Positions 51,481 to 60,777 of a stretch of 64,000 bases of DNA are shown here, piece by piece. The stretch is from Oscillospiraceae bacterium (lineage in GTDB: Bacteria; Bacillota; Clostridia; Oscillospirales; Ruminococcaceae). Within the stretch, counting starts at the first letter, position 1. Every line of letters starts with the position of its first letter. Location of the stretch: the NCBI GenBank assembly GCA_017847885.1, contig JAGAUA010000044.1:1-64000 (forward strand). The letters run 5' to 3'. The position numbers were made by a program, and so were the translations under genes. The notes beneath the pieces are model-generated. The model saw nothing but the letters and a program-made list of their open reading frames with translations. It did not search any database and had not been told where the DNA came from.

Positions 51481-52893
51481 TCAGTAATTTTCCTGGATCT
51501 GCTTGTTAAGCTCGTCAACCTCGGTCTGTGTAAAGCCGCTGATTGACTCTCTTGTTGAAGCCCAGTCTGTGCCGTTAAAGGAAGCCTGCTTCAGACCGTC
51601 GTCAACTGCTGCGGAAACGTCCTTGGAAAGACCCATGTGGAGGCTGACAACAGGGTTAGCGTCGGTCATTTCTCTTACCTTGTACCACATCTCAAACATC
51701 TCGTCTGTCCAGCCGTAGTCCTCGCGATACTGCTTTTCTGTGACAGCAATTGCGCTCTCGTCCTTTTCGGCAATAAGCTTGCACTTGATAAATGCTGCTG
51801 CGCCCTCGGGATTTGCTGCACCCTTGCAGAGTGCGTATGCGTCCATGTTTGCGGGGAGGTAGTACTTGTCAGCTTCGGGGTCCTTAGGCATAGGAACGAA
51901 CATTATCTCGCCCTGCTCGCCGAACTTGGAAAGGTCAGCTTCCCAGAGGCACCATGTTGCACAAGGCCAGAACAAGGTCTTGCCCTCGCTGATACGCTGA
52001 GGCTGCTCTGTCCAGTTGAACTCGGGCTTAGGAAGAGGCAGGTCGTCCTTTTTCAGGTCATACATAAAGTTTTCTGCACGTTCTATCTCAACGCTTGTGA
52101 GGTTGCTCTTAACAAGACCGTCCTCCATGCTGATAGGTGCAACGCCTGTTGTAAGGAGGAACTGGGTCTCAAAGTACCAGCTGTCGTATGCGAACTTATC
52201 ATCTTCACGGTCGCAGTAGTCAAGGCACATCTGTCTGAAAGTATCCCATGTCCAGTTGTCCTCTGCAAGAAGCTCCGCAGGGTCGGGAAGACCGTTTTCT
52301 TCGATAGTGCGCTTGTTGTATATCATAAGGCACTTGGAGTCTGTCGCAACGGGAGCAACATAGTGCTTTCCGCCCAGAACGTGAGCTTCGGCAAGCTTTT
52401 TGCAGCCCTCGGACCAAAGGTCGCTGTCAAAGTCGAGATAATCGTCAAAGGGCTGGAACATTCCGTCAACCACTTTGCTTGGGAAGGTATCAAACTCCTG
52501 CGCAGGGAAAAGGTCGGGAGAAGTGCCGCCGAGAACGAGTGTGGACAGGTCGTTGTAGCGGTTGTCCCATGTTGTGGGTATCCATTCAATGTTTCCGCCG
52601 TACTTTGTTTCAAAAAGCTCCAGAGCAAACATCTTGGGCTTGCCCTTTTCGGGGTTAAGGTCATATGTAGCGAGCCACTTGATAGTGCCGTTTTCAAGCT
52701 TTTCGTCATCTCCCACATCGACCTCGGCAACAGCAGCCTTGTCCTCTTCGCTAAGCTCCTTGGCAGGTGTCACAGCGGTAGTTGTTTCAGCAGTTGTGTT
52801 TACTGCAGAGCCGCTGTCGTTTCCGCAAGCCGTCATTGAGCATACGAGCATCAGAGCAGACGCGAAAGCAAGTGTTCTTTTTACGTTTTTCAT
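51481..52893 (-). CDS. Sugar ABC transporter substrate-binding lipoprotein
   Basis: 470 aa. Signal peptide with lipobox SMTACG (Cys near 23), Ser/Thr linker, then a class I-type extracellular solute-binding fold (ALELFETKYGGNIEWIPTTW, GGTSPDLFPAQEFDTF, ending FTQTEVDELNKQIQ). Captures oligosaccharides at the surface. No permease genes lie nearby, so it must use a permease encoded elsewhere. Divergent from the AraC gene. AAAGGAGATGC before ATG. Confidence 0.9.
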   Translation of the reverse strand: MKNVKRTLAFASALMLVCSMTACGNDSGSAVNTTAETTTAVTPAKELSEEDKAAVAEVDVGDDEKLENGTIKWLATYDLNPEKGKPKMFALELFETKYGGNIEWIPTTWDNRYNDLSTLVLGGTSPDLFPAQEFDTFPSKVVDGMFQPFDDYLDFDSDLWSEGCKKLAEAHVLGGKHYVAPVATDSKCLMIYNKRTIEENGLPDPAELLAEDNWTWDTFRQMCLDYCDREDDKFAYDSWYFETQFLLTTGVAPISMEDGLVKSNLTSVEIERAENFMYDLKKDDLPLPKPEFNWTEQPQRISEGKTLFWPCATWCLWEADLSKFGEQGEIMFVPMPKDPEADKYYLPANMDAYALCKGAANPEGAAAFIKCKLIAEKDESAIAVTEKQYREDYGWTDEMFEMWYKVREMTDANPVVSLHMGLSKDVSAAVDDGLKQASFNGTDWASTRESISGFTQTEVDELNKQIQENY

Positions 52894-53001
52894 AAAAGCA
52901 TCTCCTTTTTGATTTAAGTGGTTACGATTTACTGTACCTACAATTTACCATACCCACGGGCAAAATAATATCATTTTTTTGCTTTTATTATCAAATTTTT
53001 G

Positions 53002-53030
53002 TTGCAAATTAAAATAAAATGCTGTATAAT
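53002..53030 (+). promoter_or_regulatory. Promoter of the AraC-family gene
   Basis: TTGCAA (53002-53007), 17 bases, TATAAT (53025-53030). Confidence 0.7.
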
Positions 53031-53050
53031 ATCCTAAAGGAGCTGATGCT

Positions 53051-53824
53051 ATGCCTCAATCGGAAAAAGAACTTACATATAAATCATTTATGAACAGGGA
53101 GTATGCTTTTAAGCACTCCCCTTTTGAGCAGGAATTTGAGTTTTACGACTATGTAAGGCTTGGAGACGCTGACGGTGTGAAAAAGCACATGACCCCCCTC
53201 GGCTCAAACGGCACGGGTATACTTTCGGAAGACCGTCTGCGCAACTTAAAGTATCATTTTGTTATCACCATCGCGCTCATTACGCGGTTTTGCGTTGAAG
53301 GCGGAATGGAAATGGAGACTGCATACACCCTCAGCGACCTTTACATTTTAAAGGCAGACAAATGCTCGTCCGCGGACGAAATAAACGCTCTGCACCTTGA
53401 AGCTGTCATGGACTTTACAAATCAGATGAACAGGCTTGCCCACGGAACTATCTACTCAAAGCCCGTTATAATGACCATGGACTACGTTTACGATAATCTG
53501 CACTCAAAGATTTCCGAAGCGGATATTGCCGAGTATGTTTCTTTGAGCCCGTCCTATTTGTCCCGACTTTTCAAAAAGGAAGTGGGCGTTTCGATAAGTA
53601 CATATATATCCGTCAAGCGCGTTGAAACGGCACAGAATATGCTGAAATATTCCGATTACTCCCCTCTTGACATTGGGAATTACCTTGCTTTTACATCTCA
53701 CAGCCATTTTATAAGTACATTTAAAAAGTACACGGGAATGACGCCAAATGAATTCCGCAAAAAATATTTCCGCTCCAATTGGGACAAAACGACGGGCAAA
53801 AAAGTGACAAAAACAGCAAAATGA
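53051..53824 (+). CDS. AraC-family transcriptional regulator
   Basis: 257 aa. C-terminal AraC HTH (about 148-248: EADIAEYVSLSPSYLSRLFK, then YISVKRVETAQNMLKYSD and HFISTFKKYTGMTPNEFRK). N-terminal 140 residues are helical and similar to YesN-type sensor-free regulators; no cupin or membrane part. Placed between the SBP-GH5 unit and the GH16-esterase-GH74 genes, so it probably controls both. A further basic tail follows the HTH. Confidence 0.9.
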   Translation: MPQSEKELTYKSFMNREYAFKHSPFEQEFEFYDYVRLGDADGVKKHMTPLGSNGTGILSEDRLRNLKYHFVITIALITRFCVEGGMEMETAYTLSDLYILKADKCSSADEINALHLEAVMDFTNQMNRLAHGTIYSKPVIMTMDYVYDNLHSKISEADIAEYVSLSPSYLSRLFKKEVGVSISTYISVKRVETAQNMLKYSDYSPLDIGNYLAFTSHSHFISTFKKYTGMTPNEFRKKYFRSNWDKTTGKKVTKTAK

Positions 53825-53903
53825 TGATATCACATTTTCCCGTGACAGGTTATAATCAATATATAAACAACCGAACAACATTTTCTGAAAGGATGTAGTA
53901 ATT

Positions 53904-54677
53904 ATGAGAAAAACAAGATTGGGTGCTGTACTGCTTGCGGCTGCTTCATGTGCGGTTTTATTGTGTTCCTGCGGCGCAAAGGGCGAGGTTGCCGAGACTT
54001 CTGCGGCTGCCGAAGTTGCTGCCGAGGATATTTCCGCAATAACCTTTACAAACGGCGAATCGGAACTTTTCGAGCCTGCCGACGGCTGGTGCAACGGAAG
54101 TATGTTCAACGTTACATGGCGCAAGGAAAACTGCACCTTTGAAAACGGCAAAATGCAGCTTATCATTGACAAGGACACAAAGCCGGGCAGCGTTCCCTAC
54201 TCCGGCGGCGAATACCGTTCAAAGGCTTTTTACGGCTACGGAAGATACGAGGTCAGAATGAAAGCTATAAAAAATGACGGCGTTGTGTCCTCCTTCTTTA
54301 CATACACGGGTCCCTCCGACAACAACCCCTGGGACGAGATAGACATTGAAATTCTCGGCAAGGACACCACAAAGGTGCAGTTCAACTACTTTACCAACGG
54401 CGTTGGCAATCACGAATATATGCACGACCTTGGCTTTGACGCCTCCGAGGATTTCCACACCTATGCTTTTGAATGGTACGAAGATAAGATAGTATGGTTC
54501 GTGGACGGCGAGGAGGTTTATTCCGCAAGCGAAAATATCCCCGTTACCGAAAGCAAGATAATGATGAACGCGTGGTGCGGAACAGGTGTTGACAGCTGGC
54601 TCAATGCTTTTGACGACAGCAAAATGCCCCTTACTGCCGAGTATGAGAGCATTTCCTTTGTTCCGTTTGAAAAATGA
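53904..54677 (+). CDS. GH16 beta-glucanase (lichenase-type) lipoprotein
   Basis: 257 aa. Signal peptide with lipobox LLCSCG (Cys near 24). GH16 catalytic motif WDEIDIEILG (near 147-156: nucleophile and acid/base Glu), with GEYRSKAFYGYGRYEVRMKA, VQFNYFTNG and FHTYAFEWYEDKIVWFVDG. Endo-cleavage of beta-1,3-1,4-glucan or related glucan at the cell surface. -10 TATAAT at 53851-53856; -35 weak. Followed by the esterase gene after 12 bases. Confidence 0.92.
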   Translation: MRKTRLGAVLLAAASCAVLLCSCGAKGEVAETSAAAEVAAEDISAITFTNGESELFEPADGWCNGSMFNVTWRKENCTFENGKMQLIIDKDTKPGSVPYSGGEYRSKAFYGYGRYEVRMKAIKNDGVVSSFFTYTGPSDNNPWDEIDIEILGKDTTKVQFNYFTNGVGNHEYMHDLGFDASEDFHTYAFEWYEDKIVWFVDGEEVYSASENIPVTESKIMMNAWCGTGVDSWLNAFDDSKMPLTAEYESISFVPFEK

Positions 54678-54689
54678 AGAGGTGCTGTT

Positions 54690-55436
54690 ATGAATTATAC
54701 TGTAAAAGAAATGCCGTGCAAAAGCGGCGAAAATGATATCTACGGCTTGGCGTATATTCCCGAAGCGGAAGGAAAAGTTCCTGCTGTGATTTTGAGTCAC
54801 GGATACAATTCGTCCCACAGCCATATACTCGACCTTGCCGAGCAGCTTGCAGGGAGCGGTATTGCCGCATATTGCTACGACTTCTGCGGAGGCTCTTCCA
54901 TTTCAAAAAGCGGCGGCAGGACCACCGACATGAGTATCGCAACCGAACAGACCGACTTGAAAAATGTTATTGAAATGGTCAAAGGCTGCGGATTTGCCGA
55001 CAGCAGCAGGATATTCCTTTACGGCGAAAGTCAGGGGGGCTTTGTTTCGGCGCTTACCGCTGCGGAAATGAGTGAGGATATTGCAGGTATGGTACTGCTG
55101 TATCCTGCGTTCTGCATACCCGATAACTGGCTGGGAAAGTCCGCCGAGGAAATGACCGAGCCATTTGATTTTATGGGAATGACCATTTCACGGACATTTC
55201 GTGAGGGGCTTCCCGAATATGATGTGTTCGCCCATATCGCCGCATTTGAAAAGCCCGTTCTGATAATCCACGGCGACGCGGACGCGCTTGTTGATGTTTC
55301 CTATGCACAAAAAGCGAAGGACGCTTTCCCCGACTGTATGCTGGAAATTTACCCCGATGAGGGGCACGGCTTTTCACCCGACGCGAGGAGGTCTATGTGC
55401 GGCAAGGCTGTGGAGTTTTTCAAAAATCTTGTCTGA
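54690..55436 (+). CDS. Alpha/beta hydrolase, probable feruloyl/acyl esterase
   Basis: 248 aa, no signal. Oxyanion region VILSHGYNSSH, nucleophile GESQGG (Ser near 112), acid GDADALV (Asp near 193), His in DEGHGF (near 224). The layout resembles cinnamoyl/feruloyl esterases (Est1E/LJ0536 type), which remove acyl groups from plant cell-wall sugars. With GH16 and GH74 neighbours this fits, but a general peptidase-like hydrolase is possible. AAGAGGTGCTGTT before ATG. Confidence 0.8.
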   Translation: MNYTVKEMPCKSGENDIYGLAYIPEAEGKVPAVILSHGYNSSHSHILDLAEQLAGSGIAAYCYDFCGGSSISKSGGRTTDMSIATEQTDLKNVIEMVKGCGFADSSRIFLYGESQGGFVSALTAAEMSEDIAGMVLLYPAFCIPDNWLGKSAEEMTEPFDFMGMTISRTFREGLPEYDVFAHIAAFEKPVLIIHGDADALVDVSYAQKAKDAFPDCMLEIYPDEGHGFSPDARRSMCGKAVEFFKNLV

Positions 55437-55500
55437 TATCTTCAAGCTGCCCGTTAAGGAAGATTTTTGCCCCGAAACACGGATATATTTGCATATTCTC

Positions 55501-55529
55501 TTGACTTATCGGGCGGTTTGATTTATAAT
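55501..55529 (+). promoter_or_regulatory. Promoter of the GH74 gene
   Basis: TTGACT (55501-55506), 17 bases, TATAAT (55524-55529). Confidence 0.7.
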
Positions 55530-55561
55530 TTTAGTAAATATTTTAATAAGGAGCAGGAATT

Positions 55562-57805
55562 ATGAAAAACAAATTAAGAAAAACCGCTTCTGCGGCTTTG
55601 TCGGTTTTCATGTGCATGGCAATGCTTGCAGGCTGCGGAAAAAAAGATGACGGCGGCTCTTCGGCAGGCGACCCTGCGGGTTCCGAGACGGCAGAGGCTG
55701 CGGCAGCAGATGTAAACGATAACACTTTCGTTAACGCAGACTGGACCTACGGTCAGGTCGCAATGGGCGGCGGCGGCTTTGTAACAGGCGTTTTCAGCAC
55801 CTGCGAGCCAAACCTTTACTACGCAAGGACAGACGTTGGCGGCGCGTACCGCTGGGTCGAGGACGAACAGCGCTGGAAATCCCTTAACTATTGGGTCTCG
55901 GAGGAGGACAAGGGTTATCTGGGCATTGACGGTCTTGCAGTTGACCCAAGCGACGCTTCAAAGGTTTATATGCTTGCCGGAACGGAATATTTCAGCAACG
56001 GCAGAACTGCGCTTCTGAAATCCGAGGATTACGGCGAAACTATCAAGGTAATCGAGCTTACCGACATGATAAGAGTTCACGGCAACGGTATGGGACGCGG
56101 AAACGGTGAGAGAATTGCCGTTGACCCCAACAACGGAAGCATTATTTTTGCAGGCGGACGCACGGGCGGCATGATAAAAAGTACCGACGGCGGCGAGACA
56201 TGGACTGCTGTATCAAGCTTCCCCGTGACCTCAACTGCAAACGGCAACGGTATCTGCTCCATACTCTTTGACCCGTCAAGCGCAAAGGACGGCGCAACTC
56301 AGAGGATATATGCGGCAGTTTCCCAAAAGGGCGACGAGTCGGGCAACCTCTTTGTTTCCGAGGACGGCGGCGAAAGCTGGGCAAAGCTCCCGGGCAGCAT
56401 TACCGACAATATGGTGCAGAGAATGAAGCTTGACAGCGAGGGCAACCTCTATGTATGCTACATAAACAACGAGGGACCTTGGAACTGTGCGGCAGGTGCG
56501 ATCTACCGCTACGGCAAGGACGGCTCTGCTGAAAAGATAAGCGATACGAACGCTTCCTTCGGAGATATCCTCATCGACCCCAACGACAGCAACAAGCTTA
56601 TCGCGGTTACTTCGGGAAGATGGGAGTGCCAGGCTAACGGTGCATACGGCGATGTTTTCTTCACTTCTACCGACGGCGGAAAGACATGGAGAAACGTGCT
56701 TGAAAACATGGAAATGGACACAAACGGTATGCCTTGGATAGAGGACTGTGCAATTCACTGGTGCAGCTCCCTTGCAATGGACCCCGTAAACACAAGCAGG
56801 ATTTTGGTGAATTCGGGCAACGGCGTTTTTGCCTGCGACAACATCTGGGACGAGACTCCCAAGTTCTACTTTGAGTCAAACGGCATTGAAGAGACCGTCC
56901 CCATGGACATTATCACAATGAAGGACTATCCCCTTGTTACTGCGGTAATGGACTACGACGGCTTTGTCAACGAGGATATAAAGGTATCCGGTCAGCGTCA
57001 TCAGGATAAAATAGGTTCTACAACAAGCATCACTATTGCCGCTCAAAACAGGGCTATTTGGGCTAAGGTCGGCGGCAGCGACAAGGAGCAGGCTCTCACA
57101 TACTCCACGGACGAAGGCAAGACATGGAGCAAGATAACCAACAAGCCCGACAGCGGAAAGACCTTCTATAACGGCAGCGTTGCGCTTACTGCTGACGGCT
57201 CAAGACTTATCTGGAGTCCCGAAAATGCGCTCAAGGCTTACTACACCGAGGACTGGGGCGCAACATGGAACGAATGCGGCGGAATTATCGGCGGCGGTTT
57301 CCATGTGCTTGGCGACGCGGTCAATGCGAGCTACGTTTACGCCTGCGGCAAGGAGAGCGTTTATGTAAGCTCCGACGGCGGCGTAAACTTCACAAAGCTT
57401 AGCGGTATCAATCCTACATATAAGAGAATATGCGTATCCCCCGATGAGGAAGGCGTATTCTATATTGCAGGCGGCGCAGGACTTTACAAGGCTACTAACC
57501 ACGGCGACAGCATTGATTTGGTCACCAATTCAAAATACTGCGAGGCTGTCGGTATCGGCAAGCCCAAGAACGACGGCGACCCGTATGTTATCTACATTTA
57601 CGGCAACACCAAGGACTCTGACGAAAAGGGCATTTACATGACCGAGGACAACGGCGAAACTTGGGTAAGAGTCAACGACGACGCTCACCGTTTTGGCGGC
57701 ACGGGCAACGGCGTGGTAATAAGCGGCGATATGAACGTTTACGGCAGGTGCTATATGAGTACGGTTGGCTTAGGCTTTATCTACTGCGACAAGATTGAGA
57801 AGTAA
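55562..57805 (+). CDS. GH74 xyloglucanase lipoprotein
   Basis: 747 aa. Signal peptide, lipobox LAGC (Cys near 25), Gly/Ala linker, then the two seven-bladed propeller layout of GH74: RTDVGGAYRW (first catalytic Asp, near 90) and, near 400, MPWIEDCAIHWCSSLAMDP, with repeated Asp-box-like STDGGETW, SEDGGESW, STDGGKTW, SSDGGVNF, TEDNGETW motifs. Endo-xyloglucanase at the cell surface. AAGGAGCAGGAATT before ATG. Confidence 0.93.
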   Translation: MKNKLRKTASAALSVFMCMAMLAGCGKKDDGGSSAGDPAGSETAEAAAADVNDNTFVNADWTYGQVAMGGGGFVTGVFSTCEPNLYYARTDVGGAYRWVEDEQRWKSLNYWVSEEDKGYLGIDGLAVDPSDASKVYMLAGTEYFSNGRTALLKSEDYGETIKVIELTDMIRVHGNGMGRGNGERIAVDPNNGSIIFAGGRTGGMIKSTDGGETWTAVSSFPVTSTANGNGICSILFDPSSAKDGATQRIYAAVSQKGDESGNLFVSEDGGESWAKLPGSITDNMVQRMKLDSEGNLYVCYINNEGPWNCAAGAIYRYGKDGSAEKISDTNASFGDILIDPNDSNKLIAVTSGRWECQANGAYGDVFFTSTDGGKTWRNVLENMEMDTNGMPWIEDCAIHWCSSLAMDPVNTSRILVNSGNGVFACDNIWDETPKFYFESNGIEETVPMDIITMKDYPLVTAVMDYDGFVNEDIKVSGQRHQDKIGSTTSITIAAQNRAIWAKVGGSDKEQALTYSTDEGKTWSKITNKPDSGKTFYNGSVALTADGSRLIWSPENALKAYYTEDWGATWNECGGIIGGGFHVLGDAVNASYVYACGKESVYVSSDGGVNFTKLSGINPTYKRICVSPDEEGVFYIAGGAGLYKATNHGDSIDLVTNSKYCEAVGIGKPKNDGDPYVIYIYGNTKDSDEKGIYMTEDNGETWVRVNDDAHRFGGTGNGVVISGDMNVYGRCYMSTVGLGFIYCDKIEK

Positions 57806-57814
57806 AAAAACAAA

Positions 57815-57845
57815 GAGGGGCTGTTTCGGAACAGTCCCTCTTTTT
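57815..57845. terminator. Bidirectional terminator between GH74 and the ABC ATPase
   Basis: GAGGGGCTGT / ACAGTCCCTC with T-runs on both sides. Confidence 0.85.
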
Positions 57846-57853
57846 GTGCTATA

Positions 57854-58624
57854 TTATTTCCAGAATTCCGCCGCGGTCTGCATATATTTCCTCACGTCGG
57901 TTTCAAAGACCTCGCTCAGCTTGTCCGACCTCAACACCTCGGCGGTGCTTCCGCAGATGACCTCTCTCCCCTTGTCCATGAGCAATATCCTGTCGGAAAC
58001 CATTGCGGCAAGGCTCAAATCGTGGAAAACTCCGATAACGGCTTTTCCGCCGCTCACCCACTTTTTTAGCAGCGCGACAAGCTCGATGCGGTACTTAAAA
58101 TCAAGGTGGTTTGCAGGCTCGTCCAGCAGTATCACGTCAGGCTCCTGCGCAAGAGTACGGGCGAGAAACACCCTTTGAAGCTGTCCTCCCGAAAGCTCGG
58201 TTATCAGCTTTTCTTCCAATCCGCAAAGTCCCGTTTCGGCAATATATTTCTCGGCGGCGATTTTATCTTCCGCGGAAGCTCCCGAAAGAATTCCCCCGTT
58301 TTGCCTTGCATACCGCCCCATAAGCACGGTGTCGAAAACCGTAAAATCGGAGTATTCTCCACCTGCGCCCGTCTGGGAGAGCATGGCGATATGCCGCGCC
58401 CGCTCCTTTGGAGAGAAATCCAAAATCGGTCTGCCGTCAAGAAAAACTCCACCCGAAGCGGCAGGGATAAAGCCGCACGCCGCGCGCAGCAGCGTGGTTT
58501 TTCCGCAGCCGTTGGGACCCGTAACGGAAAGTATCTCACCGCGGTCAAGGGTTACCGAAACGCCGTTTATCACGTTTTCTCCGCCGTATCCGCAGCAGAG
58601 ATCTTTTATTTCAAGTTTAGTCAT
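57854..58624 (-). CDS. Iron/cobalamin-type ABC transporter ATPase
   Basis: 256 aa. Walker [12 protein letters not shown] (near 36-46), signature LSGGQLQRV (near 143), Walker [14 protein letters not shown] (near 165), H-loop FHDLS (near 198). The DFxVxDTVxMGR and [10 protein letters not shown] wording is typical of FecE/BtuD/FhuC ATPases. No permease or binding protein beside it; a BtuF-like lipoprotein sits at 8645. Convergent with GH74. Confidence 0.9.
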   Translation of the reverse strand: MTKLEIKDLCCGYGGENVINGVSVTLDRGEILSVTGPNGCGKTTLLRAACGFIPAASGGVFLDGRPILDFSPKERARHIAMLSQTGAGGEYSDFTVFDTVLMGRYARQNGGILSGASAEDKIAAEKYIAETGLCGLEEKLITELSGGQLQRVFLARTLAQEPDVILLDEPANHLDFKYRIELVALLKKWVSGGKAVIGVFHDLSLAAMVSDRILLMDKGREVICGSTAEVLRSDKLSEVFETDVRKYMQTAAEFWK

Positions 58625-58663
58625 TGTATAAAACCTTCACACCCCAAGATTGGCTTTATTCTT

Positions 58664-58687
58664 GTAAGGGCGTATATTATCCGCCCG
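58664..58687. repeat. Degenerate REP palindrome copy 5
   Basis: GTAAGGGCGTAT / ATTATCCGCCCG; the GTAG box and one arm have mutated. Confidence 0.6.
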
Positions 58688-58690
58688 AAA

Positions 58691-59560
58691 TTACAAAGTT
58701 TCCGCAAGATTTTTTATGTATGCTTTCAGCTCCTCGGCTATTTCGGGACGGGTAAGTCCCACCTCGATGCTTGCTTTAAGGGCGCTGAATTTGTTGCCCA
58801 TATCGTACCGCGTGCCCGTAAAATCAACGCCCACCATAGTCTCTTTCAGCGCAAGGGCTTTCATAGCGTCGGTAAGCTGAAGCTCGTTGTTCCTTCCGCA
58901 GGGGGTATGCTCCAGAATATCGAAAATTTCGGGGGGCAGAACGCATCTTCCCAAAATGGAAAAGTTGGAGAAAATCTGGTCGGGAGCAGGCTTTTCTATC
59001 ATATCGGTAATGCAGTAGCAGCCGTCCTCCATAGGCGAAAGCTTCATGGATGAGTAGCGCATAACGTCCTCGGCAGGAACCTCTTTAATTCCCACAACGC
59101 CTTTTCCGTGCTTTTCGTACGCCCTGCAAAGCTGACCGATAACGGGGTCGTCGCCCATGATAACGTCGTCGCCGTACAGCACCGCAAAAGGCTCGTTCCC
59201 TGCAAAGCTTTTCGCACACAGCACCGCATGACCCAGACCAAGCTGCTCCGCTTGACGGACGTAAACGATATTTGCCATAGAGCCGATTTTTACGATTTCG
59301 TCATAAAGCGCGGTTTTTCCGCTTTTAAGAAGCTGGCGCTCAAGGTCGGGAGAACGGTCGAAATGGTCCTCAACAACGTGCTTGCCCCTTGAAAGAATTA
59401 TAAGGATATCGGTAATTCCTGCGCTTACACATTCCTCCACGATATACTGTATCGCGGGGCGGTCGAGAATTGGCAGCATTTCCTTAGGCATGGATTTTGT
59501 TGCCGGGAGCATTCTTGTGCCGTAGCCTGCGGCGGTAATAACGGCTTTTTTGATTTTCAT
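58691..59560 (-). CDS. galU: UTP-glucose-1-phosphate uridylyltransferase
   Basis: 289 aa. Nucleotidyltransferase start KAVITAAGYGTRMLPATKSM (residues 4-23), PKEMLPILDRPAIQYIV, LYGDDVIMGDDPVI (metal Asp near 132), and GTRYDMGNKFSAL (near 262). Makes UDP-glucose for wall polymers and glycolipids; it could use glucose-1-phosphate from the GH94 reaction. AAGGAGGATACTCC before ATG; 12 bases after the RING-like gene. Confidence 0.95.
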   Translation of the reverse strand: MKIKKAVITAAGYGTRMLPATKSMPKEMLPILDRPAIQYIVEECVSAGITDILIILSRGKHVVEDHFDRSPDLERQLLKSGKTALYDEIVKIGSMANIVYVRQAEQLGLGHAVLCAKSFAGNEPFAVLYGDDVIMGDDPVIGQLCRAYEKHGKGVVGIKEVPAEDVMRYSSMKLSPMEDGCYCITDMIEKPAPDQIFSNFSILGRCVLPPEIFDILEHTPCGRNNELQLTDAMKALALKETMVGVDFTGTRYDMGNKFSALKASIEVGLTRPEIAEELKAYIKNLAETL

Positions 59561-59572
59561 GGAGTATCCTCC

Positions 59573-60595
59573 TTAAACGGTCATTGAAGAAAGTGCTGCG
59601 GAAAACTGCGAAATGCACAGTGCAATGTACGGCACGGCTGTCAGGCATATGAACAAAACCATCAGCAGAGCCGACGTGCCGCCTTTTTTTACAAGGGTCT
59701 GACGTAGGATCATGCCGCTTTCGGTTTCCTTGACCTTTTTGATTTTTCTTAGCGCGGAGTTATAGTAAAGCCTGTTGCCGAAAAGTCCCGACAGGAACAT
59801 CAGCGAGTAAAGTATCGCGTTGCATATCATCATAAAGCCTTGAAACGCCGTGCCTCTTGTATCCACGGAGGAAGCCATTGCCGACAATGCCCCGAATTCT
59901 GCAAACTGGGAAAGATACACGATAAAAACGGGCAGCATCGAAACCGCGTGAAGTATGAACGCGCCGAGAGCCGCAAGGGGCATTTTTCGATATGCAAAAT
60001 AATATTCGGGGAAAAGCATGGCGGTGAAATTCCAGCTCACGGATTTGTGAGTCTCCTTGAAGCGCTTGAAGATAGGCAGGTAGTAGTGGGTATTTGAGCC
60101 GACAAAATCGCCCATTTCCGACATTTTCACGCCGTCAAGGTCCTCATCGGGAGAATAGCCGCAGAGTGGGTCGGAGAAATTGATAAGGAACGGATTGAAC
60201 TGCACGCCGCCGTTTGCGTTTTGGTTATACGCACCGGGATTTTCGTTGATATTCACGCCGCGGTAGAACTGACCTGCTCTGTGAGCATGGTCGCTGTCGT
60301 TTTCCATGCTTGAAACGGGCATACCGCACCTGCGGCAGAAAAGGGTAAGCGGCGGATTTACGTTTCCGCAGAAACGGCAGGTGACCGCTTCGCTGCTCGC
60401 ACTGTCCGAGCCTGTGTCATAGGAGGGCTTCCACGAACCGCCTCTTTGGTGAAGGACGGTATTTACGCATTTTCCTTCTTTTTTATAACATTCCCTGTGA
60501 TAGGGCGTTCCGCACTCGGGGCAGATGACAACATCGTCATCGGAAGTGAATTTTTCGCTGCAAACTATACATCTTGTGCCTATATATCCTGCCAT
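59573..60595 (-). CDS. Prokaryotic RING/zinc-ribbon protein with four membrane segments
   Basis: 340 aa from ATG 60595 (GGAGGCTTATCA upstream). Residues 1-50 hold a RING-like cysteine/histidine pattern: CIVC, CPECGTPYHRECYK, KEGKC, as in Prok-RING proteins. A zinc ribbon CRFCGN ... FCRRCGMP follows (about 72-98), then a disordered stretch and, from about 185, a DUF2628-like membrane region with four hydrophobic helices. Function unknown. Co-transcribed with galU. The combination recalls zinc-ribbon membrane proteins in the ICE segment but is not closely similar. Confidence 0.75.
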   Translation of the reverse strand: MAGYIGTRCIVCSEKFTSDDDVVICPECGTPYHRECYKKEGKCVNTVLHQRGGSWKPSYDTGSDSASSEAVTCRFCGNVNPPLTLFCRRCGMPVSSMENDSDHAHRAGQFYRGVNINENPGAYNQNANGGVQFNPFLINFSDPLCGYSPDEDLDGVKMSEMGDFVGSNTHYYLPIFKRFKETHKSVSWNFTAMLFPEYYFAYRKMPLAALGAFILHAVSMLPVFIVYLSQFAEFGALSAMASSVDTRGTAFQGFMMICNAILYSLMFLSGLFGNRLYYNSALRKIKKVKETESGMILRQTLVKKGGTSALLMVLFICLTAVPYIALCISQFSAALSSMTV

Positions 60596-60708
60596 TGATA
60601 AGCCTCCAAAGCAATATACTTTTACCATAGTATAACACATTTTTCCCCGAATAACAAGCGTATTTTCAATGTTTCATCATCTTTTCACATAACTTTGCAC
60701 CGTTGTGC

Positions 60709-60737
60709 TTGACAATTTAAGGATAGAGGGGTAAAAT
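60709..60737 (+). promoter_or_regulatory. Promoter of the cls operon
   Basis: TTGACA (60709-60714), 17 bases, TAAAAT (60732-60737). Confidence 0.75.
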
Positions 60738-60777
60738 AAATGTGGAATATCAGTATTGAATTAACAAAGGAGAACAA

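Noticed and set aside
51637..52839. 400-codon plus-strand ORF opposite the SBP gene
   Set aside because: Mirror of the codon bias of the lipoprotein gene; Cys/Val/Leu-rich composition typical of antisense frames.
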